Source of the DNA: Caulobacter sp.
GTDB taxonomy: Bacteria > Pseudomonadota > Alphaproteobacteria > Caulobacterales > Caulobacteraceae
Direction: 5' to 3'
DNA: 64,000 nt
Assembly: GCA_028291055.1 (NCBI GenBank)
Contig: JAQGIP010000032.1
Location: 1-64,000 of the forward strand
Every line of letters begins with the position of its first letter. The first letter of the stretch is position 1. This document shows positions 46,079-55,184 of this stretch, in pieces. Made by a program: the position numbers and the translations under genes. A model generated the notes under the pieces. It saw only the letters and a program-made list of their open reading frames with translations. It did no database searches and had not been told where the DNA came from.

Positions 46079-47314
46079 TCAGGCAGCGGCGCTCTCCGCC
46101 TCCGCTCGCGCGCGCTTGCCGTGCTTGCGCAGGTAGAGGGCCGCGACAACCGCCGAGGCGAATCCCGACGCCGCGCCGACGCCCAGGGCCCATCGCGGCC
46201 CGAAGGTGTCCGCCACCCAGCCGACGATCGGCGCGCCTATCGGCGCCCCGCCCAGGGCCACCGCCAGCAGGATGGCCATCACCCTGCCCCGCATCGCCGG
46301 ATCGGTGGACAGCTGCACCGTGGCGTTCAGCGTGGTGTTGAAGGTCTGTGACGCCAGCCCGACCAGGGCCAGGGCCGCGCCGAACCACCAGTAGCCGGGC
46401 GCGAGCGCCGCCAGCGCCAGTCCACCGCCGAACACCGCCGAGCCGACGAACAGCAGGCTGATCCGGGGCCGCTCGCGCCGCGCCGACAGGAAGGCGCCCG
46501 CAACCGAGCCCACCGCCATCACCGAGGTGAGCAGGCCGTAGCGGTCGGAGCCCACCCGGAAGACGCTGACCGACATGGTCGAGACGAAGATCGGGAAGTT
46601 GAACCCGAAGGTCCCGGTCAGGAAGATCATCAGCATCATCGCCTTCAGATCCGGGCGCGCCCAGACGTAGCGCACGCCGTCCGCCAGCCCGCCCCGCCGG
46701 CGCACCGCCCGGTCGGTGGGCCGCAGCTCATGCAGGCGCAGAAGGCAAAGCGAGCCGATCACCGCCGCGAAGCTGGCCGCGTTGATGATGAAGACCCAGC
46801 CCGACCCCACCGCCGCGATCGCCACCCCGGCCAGGGCCGGCCCGATCAGCCGCGCGGCGTTGAAGGAGGTCGAGTTCAGCGCCACGGCATTGGAGAGATC
46901 CCCCTCCGCCACCAGGTCGGAGACAAAGGTCTGGCGCGCCGGCGCGTCGAAGGCGCCCACGCAGCCCGACAGGAAGGCCAGGACGTCGACCTCCCAAAGC
47001 TTCGCGACGCCCGACAGCAGCAACAGGCCCAGCGCCAACGCCAGCACGCCCATGCCCGCCTGGGTGGCGATCAGCAGCTTGCGCCGGTCCAGATGGTCGG
47101 CGGCGAACCCGGTGACCGGCAGCAGCAGAACCTGGGGCGCGAACTGCAGCCCGACCACCACGCCCACCGCCGTGGCGTTGTGGTGGGTCAGCTGGGTCAG
47201 CACCACCCAATCCTGGGCCGTGCGCTGCATCCAGGTGCCGACGTTGGACACGATCGCCCCGCCGGCCCAGACCCGGTAGTTGAAAACCCTCAGCGAGCGG
47301 AAGGCGCTACTCAC
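46079..47314 (-). CDS. MFS transporter (MFS_3/enterobactin-exporter-like)
   Basis: FNYRVWAGGAIVSNVGTWMQRTAQDWVVLTQLTHHNATAVGVVVGLQFAPQVLLLPVTGFAADHLDRRKLL. GTG start overlaps the upstream stop. Confidence 0.87.
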   Translation of the reverse strand: MSSAFRSLRVFNYRVWAGGAIVSNVGTWMQRTAQDWVVLTQLTHHNATAVGVVVGLQFAPQVLLLPVTGFAADHLDRRKLLIATQAGMGVLALALGLLLLSGVAKLWEVDVLAFLSGCVGAFDAPARQTFVSDLVAEGDLSNAVALNSTSFNAARLIGPALAGVAIAAVGSGWVFIINAASFAAVIGSLCLLRLHELRPTDRAVRRRGGLADGVRYVWARPDLKAMMLMIFLTGTFGFNFPIFVSTMSVSVFRVGSDRYGLLTSVMAVGSVAGAFLSARRERPRISLLFVGSAVFGGGLALAALAPGYWWFGAALALVGLASQTFNTTLNATVQLSTDPAMRGRVMAILLAVALGGAPIGAPIVGWVADTFGPRWALGVGAASGFASAVVAALYLRKHGKRARAEAESAAA

Positions 47315-47865
47315 CGGTCCAGCAGGGCGATGATCTCGGCCGCCGCGCCCGTCTCGCCCAGGCGCGGGAAGATGCGGGTGACGCTGTTGATGTGTGCGTC
47401 CGCATTGCCGTCCGTCATGGCGTCGATGGCCAGGGTGACGTTGAGGCCCAGCTCGTAGGCCTGGCGGGCCGTGGATTCCACGCCGACGCTGGTGGATATG
47501 CCCGCCAGGACGACCTGGGTCACCTCCAGCGCCTTCAGCCGCGCCGCCAGGTCCGTGCTGGCGAAGGCGCCCCAGGTGCGCTTGCTGACGGTCATGTCGC
47601 TCGGCTGCTGGTTCAGTTCGGGGATGAAGTCGGCGAACCCGTCCGGAAAGCCGCCGGCGCGCGGCGCCTGCTCGTTGCGGCCCGGCGCCATGCCGACCAC
47701 ATTGACCAGCACCACGGGCCGGCCGTGGCGGCGGAAGGCCTCGATGAGGGCGCCGGCCTGTTGGATCACACCCTCCTTCGGATGGGCGCTGGGAAAGCTG
47801 AGGATACCCTTCTGCAGGTCGATGACGATCAGGGCGGTCTTGGGATCGAGGGTGGTGACGGGCAT
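47311..47865 (-). CDS. Isochorismatase-family hydrolase
   Basis: TALIVIDLQKGILSFP; LAGISTSVGVESTARQAYELGLNVTLAIDAMTD (catalytic position Ser rather than the usual Cys). Confidence 0.88.
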   Translation of the reverse strand: MPVTTLDPKTALIVIDLQKGILSFPSAHPKEGVIQQAGALIEAFRRHGRPVVLVNVVGMAPGRNEQAPRAGGFPDGFADFIPELNQQPSDMTVSKRTWGAFASTDLAARLKALEVTQVVLAGISTSVGVESTARQAYELGLNVTLAIDAMTDGNADAHINSVTRIFPRLGETGAAAEIIALLDR

Positions 47866-47888
47866 GGCGGTTCCTTGAACTTGGACGG

Positions 47889-48341
47889 TCAGGTTTCGGC
47901 GAGGCGTTTGAGCAGGCCGACGGCGCGGGCCAGTTCATCCTGCTCGGCGGCGGTGAGTTGGTTGCGCATGGCCTGAAACAGCCAGTCCTCGCGCGCCGCC
48001 CGCCCGGCCGCCACCCGCTCGCGGCAGGCCTGGGTCAGGGCGAACAGCGTCTGGCGGCCATCGGTAGGGTCAGGTGTCCCGGCGACCCACCCCGCCGCCT
48101 GCAGCACCGCGACCGTGGCGCCCATCGACTGTGGCCGCACGCCCTCCAGCTTCGCCAGAGCCGTCACCGTCAGCGGTCCATCCCGCTCCAGGTGCAGCAG
48201 CACGGACGACTGTGAAAACGTCAGATCGCCCAGGTGGCCCTGCCCCCGCATCCGGCGGCGCAGGCTGCCCACGAGGACGCGCAGTTCGACCGCCGTGGCC
48301 AAGGCGCGGACGGCGACAGGATCGGAGGCTGTATCCGGCAT
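47889..48341 (-). CDS. MarR-family transcriptional regulator
   Basis: LTFSQSSVLLHLERDGPLTVTALAKLEGVRPQSMGATVAVLQAAGWVAGTPDPTDGRQTLFALT winged HTH. Confidence 0.9.
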   Translation of the reverse strand: MPDTASDPVAVRALATAVELRVLVGSLRRRMRGQGHLGDLTFSQSSVLLHLERDGPLTVTALAKLEGVRPQSMGATVAVLQAAGWVAGTPDPTDGRQTLFALTQACRERVAAGRAAREDWLFQAMRNQLTAAEQDELARAVGLLKRLAET

Positions 48342-48367
48342 GCCCCAAGGCTAGCAGGTCAGAAGGA

Positions 48368-48386
48368 TAACTACAAAGGTTACCTT
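48368..48386. promoter_or_regulatory. Putative MarR operator upstream of the marR-like gene
   Basis: TAAC-TACAAAG-GTTA dyad (48368-48382) overlapping AAGGT-T-ACCTT dyad (48376-48386), next to TATATA, ~30 nt upstream of the start at 48341. Confidence 0.4.
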
Positions 48387-48438
48387 CCTATATAGCCACG
48401 CGCGAACGCCTCGCGACCTGCCCAAAGTATATCGTGAA

Positions 48439-49179
48439 TTAAATCCCGCCCCCGACGTCAGACACCACGCCCGGCGCGCGGGCGGTGTGGATGCCGCACT
48501 CCGTCTTGTCCTGACCCTGCCAGCGCCCGGCGCGCACATCGGCGCCGGCGTCGACCGCCTTGGTGCAGGGCCAGCAGCCGATCGACGGGAAGCCCGCGGC
48601 CACCAGCGGGTGGGCCGGCAGGTGGTGCTTGACCACATAGGCGTCGAGGTCTTCCTTGGACCAGTTGGCCAGAGGGTTGAACTTCAGGTGACGCTCGGTC
48701 TCCTCAACCACCGGCAGGCGCAGGCGATCACCGCCATGGAAGCGCTTGCGGCCCGTCATCCAGGCGTCGAAATCATCCAGCGCCAGATCCAGCGGAACCA
48801 CCTTGCGGATTTCGCAGCAGGCGTCGGTGTCGGTCTTCCACAGCACCGCGTCCGGGTCGTTGGTGGCCAGGTCAGCAAAGCGCGGGCGCAGGTCGCGCAC
48901 GTCGCTCAGGCCCAGCTCGGCCGACAGGCTCTTGCGGTAGTCCAGCGTCTGGCCAAACAGCATGCCCGTATCGAGGAACATCACCGGGATGCCCTTGGAG
49001 ACCTGGGCCGCCAGGTGCAGCAGCACGGCGGACTCCGCCCCGAACGACGAAACCAGCGCCAGCTTCGGCCCATAGAGCTCGAAGGCCCGCCGGATGATCT
49101 CGGTGGGGTGGGCGTTTCGCAGTTCGTCGTTGAGCTGCTGGGCAAACGTTGGGGGGGATTGAACCTCGGCGAAGGCCAT
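48439..49179 (-). CDS. cysH: Phosphoadenylyl/adenylyl-sulfate reductase
   Basis: KLALVSSFGAESAVLLHLAAQVSKGIPVMFLDTG; CCEIRKVVPL; KTECGIH C-terminal motif. Confidence 0.93.
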   Translation of the reverse strand: MAFAEVQSPPTFAQQLNDELRNAHPTEIIRRAFELYGPKLALVSSFGAESAVLLHLAAQVSKGIPVMFLDTGMLFGQTLDYRKSLSAELGLSDVRDLRPRFADLATNDPDAVLWKTDTDACCEIRKVVPLDLALDDFDAWMTGRKRFHGGDRLRLPVVEETERHLKFNPLANWSKEDLDAYVVKHHLPAHPLVAAGFPSIGCWPCTKAVDAGADVRAGRWQGQDKTECGIHTARAPGVVSDVGGGI

Positions 49180-49679
49180 CAGGCCCTCCTCTCGGTGAAG
49201 GCGGGGGGCCGCGCGTCGGCCGCGCGTTGATAGACGTGACGATGGCGATGGATGGCGGCCCGCCATTCGGCCGGCGTGGCGCCGTCGGCGGGCTGGAAGG
49301 CGTCGAAACCGCAGCGAACCATGAAGCCCGCCTGCTCGCGCAACACGTCGCCCACCGCCCTCACTTCGCCGGTGAAGCCCAGGCGTTCGCGCAGCAGGGT
49401 GGCGGTCGTATAGGCGCGGCCGTCGCGGTACTTGGGGAAGACCGGGGCGACCAGAGACAGGCGCGGCAGGTCGTAGGCCAGGTCTTCCACGGCCTCGTCG
49501 GCCTGGATGCGGACGCCGATCTTGCGGCCGCCGGCAAGCAACCCCTCGCCTTCCGTCTGAAAGCGCGTCAGCGAGACGATCACGTCGCCTTCGGGAATGG
49601 CGTCTTCGTCGGCCACGTCGATGAAGGTGTCGTCGGCGACGATCACCTCGTCGCCGGCCAGCTTAAAGAGCGGGTGCAT
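49179..49679 (-). CDS. DUF934-like protein of the sulfite reductase operon
   Basis: MHPLFKLAGDEVIVADDTFIDVADEDAIPEGDVIVSLTRFQTE...LSLVAPVFPKYRDGRAYTTATLLRERLGFTGEVRAVGDVLREQ. Confidence 0.88.
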   Translation of the reverse strand: MHPLFKLAGDEVIVADDTFIDVADEDAIPEGDVIVSLTRFQTEGEGLLAGGRKIGVRIQADEAVEDLAYDLPRLSLVAPVFPKYRDGRAYTTATLLRERLGFTGEVRAVGDVLREQAGFMVRCGFDAFQPADGATPAEWRAAIHRHRHVYQRAADARPPAFTERRA

Positions 49680-51321
49680 AGACGGCCTCCTTGAACGGGG
49701 CCATACCCAGGCGGCGGAAGGTGTCGAGGAAGCGTTCCTCGCCCTGGCGCTCTCGCAGATAGGCCTCGACCAGCTGGTCGACCGCCTCGGCCACGCGGTT
49801 GGCGGGCAGGGCCGGACCGAGGATCTGGGCCAGGCTGGCGTCCTCGGCGCCGGAGCCGCCCAGGCTGAGCTGGTAGAACTCCTCGCCCTTTTTATCGACG
49901 CCCAGGATGCCGATGTGGCCCACATGGTGGTGGCCGCAGGCATTGATGCAGCCACTGATCTTGATCTTCAGCTCGCCCACCTTCTCGGCATGGTCGGCGT
50001 CGGAGAAACGCTCGGCGATATGCTGGGCGATGGGGATGGCGCGGGCATTGGCCAGCGCGCAGTAGTCCAGGCCGGGACAGGCGATGATGTCGCTGGCCAG
50101 GTTGATGTTGGCGCTGGCCAGCCCTGTAGCGGCCAGCTGGGCGTGGACGGCGGGAATGTCGTCCAGCTTCACATGCGGCAGCACCAGGTTCTGCTCGTGC
50201 GTCACCCGGATGTCGTCCAGGCCGTAGCGCTCGGCCAGGTCGGCCACCACGTCCATCTGCTCGGCGGTGATGTCGCCCGGCGTGGCGCCGATGGTCTTCA
50301 GCGACACCTCGACAATGCCATAGCCGGCGACCTTGTGGGCCTTGACGTTGTTGCGGGCAAAGCGGGCCAGGGCCGGATCGGAGGCCTTGGCCAGTTCATA
50401 GGCGCCGGCGTGGGGCGCCAGGGTCTCGAAGGCCAGCGGCGTGAAGGCCGCACGGATGCGGGCCAGTTCGGTGTCCGGCAGGTCGTTCGTGGGCGCATCG
50501 ATCTTGGCCCATTCCTCCTCCACCTGGCGGGCGAACTCCTCCGCGCCCAGGGAGGCCACCAGGATCTTGATGCGGGCCTTGTAGATGTTGTCGCGCCGGC
50601 CGTGGCGATTGTAGACGCGCAGGATGGCCTGGATGTAGCTGAGCAGGTGGCCCACCGGCAGGTGCTCGCGGATCGTCGAGGCCAGATAGGGCGTACGTCC
50701 CTGCCCGCCGCCCACCATCACCTCGAACCCCAGCGTCCCGTCGCGCGAACGGCGCAGGGCCAGGCCGATGTCGTGCACCTTGGCCGCCGTGCGGTCCTTG
50801 GCCGAGGCGGTGACGGCGAACTTGAACTTGCGCGGCAGATAGCTGAATTCGGGATGCAGGGTCGACCACTGACGGATCACCTCCGACCACACCCGCGGAT
50901 CGTCCACCTCCTCCGCCGTCGCGCCGGCGAACGGATCGGAGGTCACGTTGCGGATGCAGTTGCCGCTGGTCTGGATGGCGTGCAGGTCCACTTCCGCCAG
51001 CCGATCCAGGATGTCGGGCGTATCGGCCAGCTTGATCCAGTGGAACTGCAGGTTCTGGCGGGTGGTGAAGTGGCCATAGCCCTTGTCGTACTGCCGCGCG
51101 ATGTCGGCGAACCGGCGCATCTGGGCGGCATTGACCGAGCCATAGGGGATGGCGATGCGCAGCATGTAGGCGTGCAGCTGCAGATAAAGGCCGTTCATCA
51201 GGCGCAGCGGCTTGAACTGGTCTTCGGTCAGGTCCCCGCCCAGGCGGCGTTCGACCTGGCCCCGGAACTCGGCGGCCCGGTCGGCGACGATCTCGCGGTC
51301 GATGGCGTCGTAACGGTACAT
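49663..51321 (-). CDS. cysI: Nitrite/sulfite reductase hemoprotein
   Basis: HFTTRQNLQFHWIKL, TSGNCIRNVTSDPFAG, VMVGGGQGRTPYLA, KIKISGCINACGHHHVGHIGILG (4Fe-4S/siroheme ligands). Confidence 0.93.
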   Translation of the reverse strand: MYRYDAIDREIVADRAAEFRGQVERRLGGDLTEDQFKPLRLMNGLYLQLHAYMLRIAIPYGSVNAAQMRRFADIARQYDKGYGHFTTRQNLQFHWIKLADTPDILDRLAEVDLHAIQTSGNCIRNVTSDPFAGATAEEVDDPRVWSEVIRQWSTLHPEFSYLPRKFKFAVTASAKDRTAAKVHDIGLALRRSRDGTLGFEVMVGGGQGRTPYLASTIREHLPVGHLLSYIQAILRVYNRHGRRDNIYKARIKILVASLGAEEFARQVEEEWAKIDAPTNDLPDTELARIRAAFTPLAFETLAPHAGAYELAKASDPALARFARNNVKAHKVAGYGIVEVSLKTIGATPGDITAEQMDVVADLAERYGLDDIRVTHEQNLVLPHVKLDDIPAVHAQLAATGLASANINLASDIIACPGLDYCALANARAIPIAQHIAERFSDADHAEKVGELKIKISGCINACGHHHVGHIGILGVDKKGEEFYQLSLGGSGAEDASLAQILGPALPANRVAEAVDQLVEAYLRERQGEERFLDTFRRLGMAPFKEAVYAPAL

Positions 51322-51323
51322 GA

Positions 51324-51683
51324 CTACTTCCTGCGGATCAGATCGACGCGGCCGGTGGAGCGCGCCGCGCCCGTGGCCGCCAGCAGCGCCTCGATGGCCG
51401 CGCCGCCCTCGGCCTGCTTGCCGTGGGTCGGTTCGTTGGTCGGGCCCAGCGCGCGCAGACGTTCGCGGTAGCTCACGGGCGCCACGCCCGCGCCGGCCTC
51501 GGTCACGTCGATGGCATAGGGCTCCACTACGACGGTGGGCTGGCCCTTGCCGACCGCCACGGCCTCTTCGGCCGCCGCGTCGTCGGCGAACAGCTGCGCC
51601 TCGCCGAAGCGTTCCACCCAGCGGCCTTCGCGCCAGAAGACGACCTCGCCGTCGAGCAGCCGGTTGGCGGTGATGGCCTTCAT
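51324..51683 (-). CDS. DUF2849-like protein
   Basis: MKAITANRLLDGEVVFWREGRWVERFGEAQLFADDAAAEEAV; position between cobA/cysG and cysI. Confidence 0.85.
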   Translation of the reverse strand: MKAITANRLLDGEVVFWREGRWVERFGEAQLFADDAAAEEAVAVGKGQPTVVVEPYAIDVTEAGAGVAPVSYRERLRALGPTNEPTHGKQAEGGAAIEALLAATGAARSTGRVDLIRRK

Positions 51684-52522
51684 GCGGAAACACTCGCGAT
51701 ACGGATCAGATCGTCCACTTCGGCGGGGACGGACGCCTGGGCCAGCGCCATCGCCTCGCCCACGATCAACAGGGCCGGACCCTTGAGGCCTTCGGTGGCG
51801 GCGGGCAGGCCCGCCAGCGTCGTGACGAAGCGCTGCTCGTCGGCGCGGCTGGCGTTGAGGACCACCAGCGCGGGCGTCGCGGCGTCGCGGCCGGCTTCGA
51901 TCAGGCGCGCGGAAATCAGATGGGAGGTCGTCAGGCCCATGTAGACGACGACGGTGTGGTTCGCGCGCGCCAGGGCCGGCCAGTCCAGGTCCGGCTCGTC
52001 ATGCGCCGCATGGCCGGTGACGAAGGTCACCGCCTGGGCCGCGCCGCGATGGGTCAGGGGCGCGCCGGCCGAGGCGCTGGCCGCCAGGGCGGCGGTGATG
52101 CCCGGCACGACCCGGCACTCGACGCCAGCGTCGCGGCAGGCCTGCAGTTCTTCTCCGCCGCGCCCGAAGATGAAGGGGTCGCCGCCCTTGAGCCGCACCA
52201 CGGTCAGGCCTTCGAGCGCGAAGGCGATGAGCAGTTGATTGATTTGATCCTGCGGCAGGGTATGGCGCGCCTTGCGCTTGGCCACCGAGATCAGCCGCGC
52301 CGTCTGGGGCGCCAGCGAGAGAATCTCATCGGAGACCAGGCCGTCGTGGACCACGACATCGGCCGTGTTCAGCACCTTCAACGCCCTGATGGTCAGCAGA
52401 TCCGGATCGCCCGGCCCCGCGCCGACCAGCCACACGACCCCCGCCTCGCGCTTCGCACGTCTTCCGCCGCCCAGCAGAACCAGGCGATTTGGATGGGCGG
52501 CATTGGCAGCCTGACGGGACAT
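51680..52522 (-). CDS. cobA: Uroporphyrinogen-III C-methyltransferase
   Basis: VWLVGAGPGDPDLLTIRALKVLNTADVVVHDGLVS; RLKGGDPFIFGRGGEE; VVPGITAALAASASAGAPLTHRG. Confidence 0.93.
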   Translation of the reverse strand: MSRQAANAAHPNRLVLLGGGRRAKREAGVVWLVGAGPGDPDLLTIRALKVLNTADVVVHDGLVSDEILSLAPQTARLISVAKRKARHTLPQDQINQLLIAFALEGLTVVRLKGGDPFIFGRGGEELQACRDAGVECRVVPGITAALAASASAGAPLTHRGAAQAVTFVTGHAAHDEPDLDWPALARANHTVVVYMGLTTSHLISARLIEAGRDAATPALVVLNASRADEQRFVTTLAGLPAATEGLKGPALLIVGEAMALAQASVPAEVDDLIRIASVSA

Positions 52523-52699
52523 CCGGCTTTAGGTCCTCTAAAAGACGATTTGGCTTTGAGTCTAACGGGGCGGACGTTTCCGCCCGCCCCGCCGAAGTCC
52601 GGAAGCGTAAGGGCCGTTACGCCTCTGGACGCTTGCAAATTGGGAACGGCGGACCCACTTCGCAAACCAAGAGTTCTGCCGGGGGTGTCAGTTATTCTT

Positions 52700-53656
52700 A
52701 TGGAACGACCGACCGAGCGCCGGAGGCTTCCGCCGCTCAACGCATTGAGGGCCTTCGAGGCCGCCGCACGGCATCTGAATTTCAGCCGCGCCGCTGACGA
52801 ACTGTCGGTGACGCCCGGCGCGGTGAGCCAGCAGATCCAGAACCTGGAAGACTATGTCGGCGCGGCGCTGTTCAAGCGCACGCCCAAGGGCCTGTTGCTG
52901 ACCGACGCGGCCCAGACCGCGCTGCCCGCCCTGCGCGAAGCCTTCGACCGTCTTGCCGAGGCCGCCAGCCTGCTGACCGCCGCCGTCGATGGCCGCCGCC
53001 TGACGCTCACCGCCGCGCCCTCATTTGCCGCCAAATGGCTGGTGCCACGCCTGGGCCACTTCGAGGAGAAGCACCCCCAGGTCGACGTCTGGCTGTCGGC
53101 CGGCATGGAGGTCGTGGACTTCGCCACCGGCGAGGTCGACATCGCCATCCGATATGGCGGCGGCCGCTATCCGGGCCTGGAAGTCACCCGGCTGATGAGC
53201 GAGACGGTGATCCCGGTCGCCGCGCCGTCGCTGCTGGAAGGCAACGCCCTGCTCAGCCCCGACGACCTGTCGCACCATATCCTGCTGCACGACGGCTCGC
53301 CCGACGCCGACGACAGCTGCCCCGACTGGGCCATGTGGCTGGCCGCTCGGGGCATCCGCGGCGTGGACGGCGCGCGCGGCCCGCGCTTCAACCAGTCCAG
53401 CCTGGTGATCGAGGCGGCCGCCAACGGACGCGGCATCGCCCTGGCCAAACGCGCCCTGGCCCAGGCGGATCTGGAATCGGGGCGCCTCGTGACGCCCTTC
53501 GATATCGCCACGGCGGTGGACTTCGCCTATTACGTCGTCCACCCCAAGGCCAAGGGACGGCTGCCTCAGGTGAAGGCCTTCGTCTCATGGCTGATCGAGG
53601 AAGCCGCCGCCCACGAGGTGGCGCTTCAGACCCAGGACAACGGCGCCGGAATCTAG
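52700..53656 (+). CDS. LysR-family regulator, GcvA-like
   Basis: LPPLNALRAFEAAARHLNFSRAADELSVTPGAVSQQIQNLEDYVGAALFKR; divergent from cobA. Confidence 0.9.
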   Translation: MERPTERRRLPPLNALRAFEAAARHLNFSRAADELSVTPGAVSQQIQNLEDYVGAALFKRTPKGLLLTDAAQTALPALREAFDRLAEAASLLTAAVDGRRLTLTAAPSFAAKWLVPRLGHFEEKHPQVDVWLSAGMEVVDFATGEVDIAIRYGGGRYPGLEVTRLMSETVIPVAAPSLLEGNALLSPDDLSHHILLHDGSPDADDSCPDWAMWLAARGIRGVDGARGPRFNQSSLVIEAAANGRGIALAKRALAQADLESGRLVTPFDIATAVDFAYYVVHPKAKGRLPQVKAFVSWLIEEAAAHEVALQTQDNGAGI

Positions 53657-53676
53657 TTCGAAGCATGCCCCGAGAC

Positions 53677-53991
53677 ATGAGTAGCGACGACCCCCTGGCG
53701 CCCCAGGACTGCACCACGATGCCGGAGGTCCGCGCCGGCGTGGACGCCACCGACCGCGCCCTGGTGGCGCTGCTGGTCACCCGCCAGGGCTATATGGACG
53801 CCGCCGCGCGCATCAAGCCCGACCGCAACGTCGTGCTCGACAAGGCCCGCATCGAGGACGTGATCACCAAGGTCCGCGCCGCCGCGCGCGAAGCCGGCCT
53901 GTCGGAAGCCATCGCCGAACCGGTGTGGCGCACGCTCGTGGACCGCTGCATCGCCTATGAATTCGGGGTCTGGGACCGCACGCGGACCTAG
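53677..53991 (+). CDS. Chorismate mutase (AroQ type)
   Basis: VRAGVDATDRALVALLVTRQGYMDAAARIKPDRNVVLDKARIEDVITKVRAAAREAGL. Confidence 0.82.
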   Translation: MSSDDPLAPQDCTTMPEVRAGVDATDRALVALLVTRQGYMDAAARIKPDRNVVLDKARIEDVITKVRAAAREAGLSEAIAEPVWRTLVDRCIAYEFGVWDRTRT

Positions 53992-54539
53992 CGCCGGCCA
54001 GCAGCCTCGTCGGCATAGGCCTTGGCGATATTGTCGCGGTCGCTCTTTTCGGAGGCCGCCGCCGCCTGGTCCACCGACGCCCGGAGCCCCCCCATATTCT
54101 CCATCGTGGCGGCCGTCAGCGACGGATAGATGCGCGCCATGTTGAAGGCGCGGTGCTCCAGGGCCGAGGCGACCTGCTCATCCATGGCGACCAGGTACAT
54201 GTCCGCGATCTTGGGATGCTCGGCCAGCTTTTGCGCGTAGTTGGCGCCCGCCTTCATCTCCAGCTTCACGCGGGTGGCGCCGTCGCCCTCCCCGCTCAGA
54301 TGGGCGACATAGCGGAACAACTCCTCGCCGTTGCGCCGCGCGATCCAGGTGATCTGCGAAGAGCCGTCGGCCTGGGCCTCCACGTCCGGCGGCTGGCTGC
54401 CGAACACCAGGGGCGGAAGGCCTGTGGCCAGGAGGGTCTGCCGGGCCTCCGCGATCGGCGCCTTATAGACCACGCCCTGCTCGGTGCAGGCCGAGATCAG
54501 GACAAGGCAGGCGATGGCGGCGAGGTGTCGCAACATCAT
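53988..54539 (-). CDS. Hypothetical lipoprotein (paralogue A)
   Basis: Lipobox LVLISAC; tandem with a similar lipoprotein gene. Confidence 0.65.
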   Translation of the reverse strand: MMLRHLAAIACLVLISACTEQGVVYKAPIAEARQTLLATGLPPLVFGSQPPDVEAQADGSSQITWIARRNGEELFRYVAHLSGEGDGATRVKLEMKAGANYAQKLAEHPKIADMYLVAMDEQVASALEHRAFNMARIYPSLTAATMENMGGLRASVDQAAAASEKSDRDNIAKAYADEAAGRR

Positions 54540-54549
54540 GGTCGATCTC

Positions 54550-55095
54550 CTAGTGGGGCTCGCCGGGCTTGTCGTCGACGCGGAAACGGATGCCGCTCTC
54601 GAGACCGCCGCGCTGGACGTTGCAGACGCTGTCCCTGCCGGGCCCCACTCTCTGGACGTCGAACTTGCGGCCTTCGAGGAGAGCGGAGACCTGTTCCTCG
54701 ACCGCAGGCTTCAGGGGCTGGTTGAAGGCGGGGCGGTTGTAGAACTTCTCCCCGTCATAGACTTCGCCACCCTTGGGATCGGCCGGCATCTTGATCTCGA
54801 CCTTGGTCTGCCGGTCGCCGAGCGGCGTCAGCAGCGCCGTGAACCGCACCACCTCCTGGCCGCTGCTGGCGACGTGCCAGGTGACATAGCGGTTGGTAAT
54901 GCCTTCGGGCGTCACATGGACCAGGATCCCGCACTGCTTGGCGTAGACCATGTCGGCGAGGTCGCTGGCGTACAGGCGCTGGAAGGCCTCCGCGACGGGG
55001 ATGTCATAGACGCCGGGCGTGGGCGCCTTGGGCTTTTCACAGCCGGCGAGGCTGATGGTCGCGAGAAGAAGAATCATCGATCCGTAACGCGTCAT
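54550..55095 (-). CDS. Hypothetical lipoprotein (paralogue B)
   Basis: Lipobox ISLAGC; shares VY-x2-P-[IV]-AEA, [IV]TW and V-[DE]-EQV-x-[AS]-x-LE-x-R-x-F layout with 53988-54539. Confidence 0.65.
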   Translation of the reverse strand: MTRYGSMILLLATISLAGCEKPKAPTPGVYDIPVAEAFQRLYASDLADMVYAKQCGILVHVTPEGITNRYVTWHVASSGQEVVRFTALLTPLGDRQTKVEIKMPADPKGGEVYDGEKFYNRPAFNQPLKPAVEEQVSALLEGRKFDVQRVGPGRDSVCNVQRGGLESGIRFRVDDKPGEPH

Positions 55096-55184
55096 GTCCC
55101 GGCCCCATCTCGACGTGGCGAACACTGTTACGCGTACAGCGGTGAACAACGGGTTTCGCCAGCGCCTCCAACGGGGAGCAGGCG

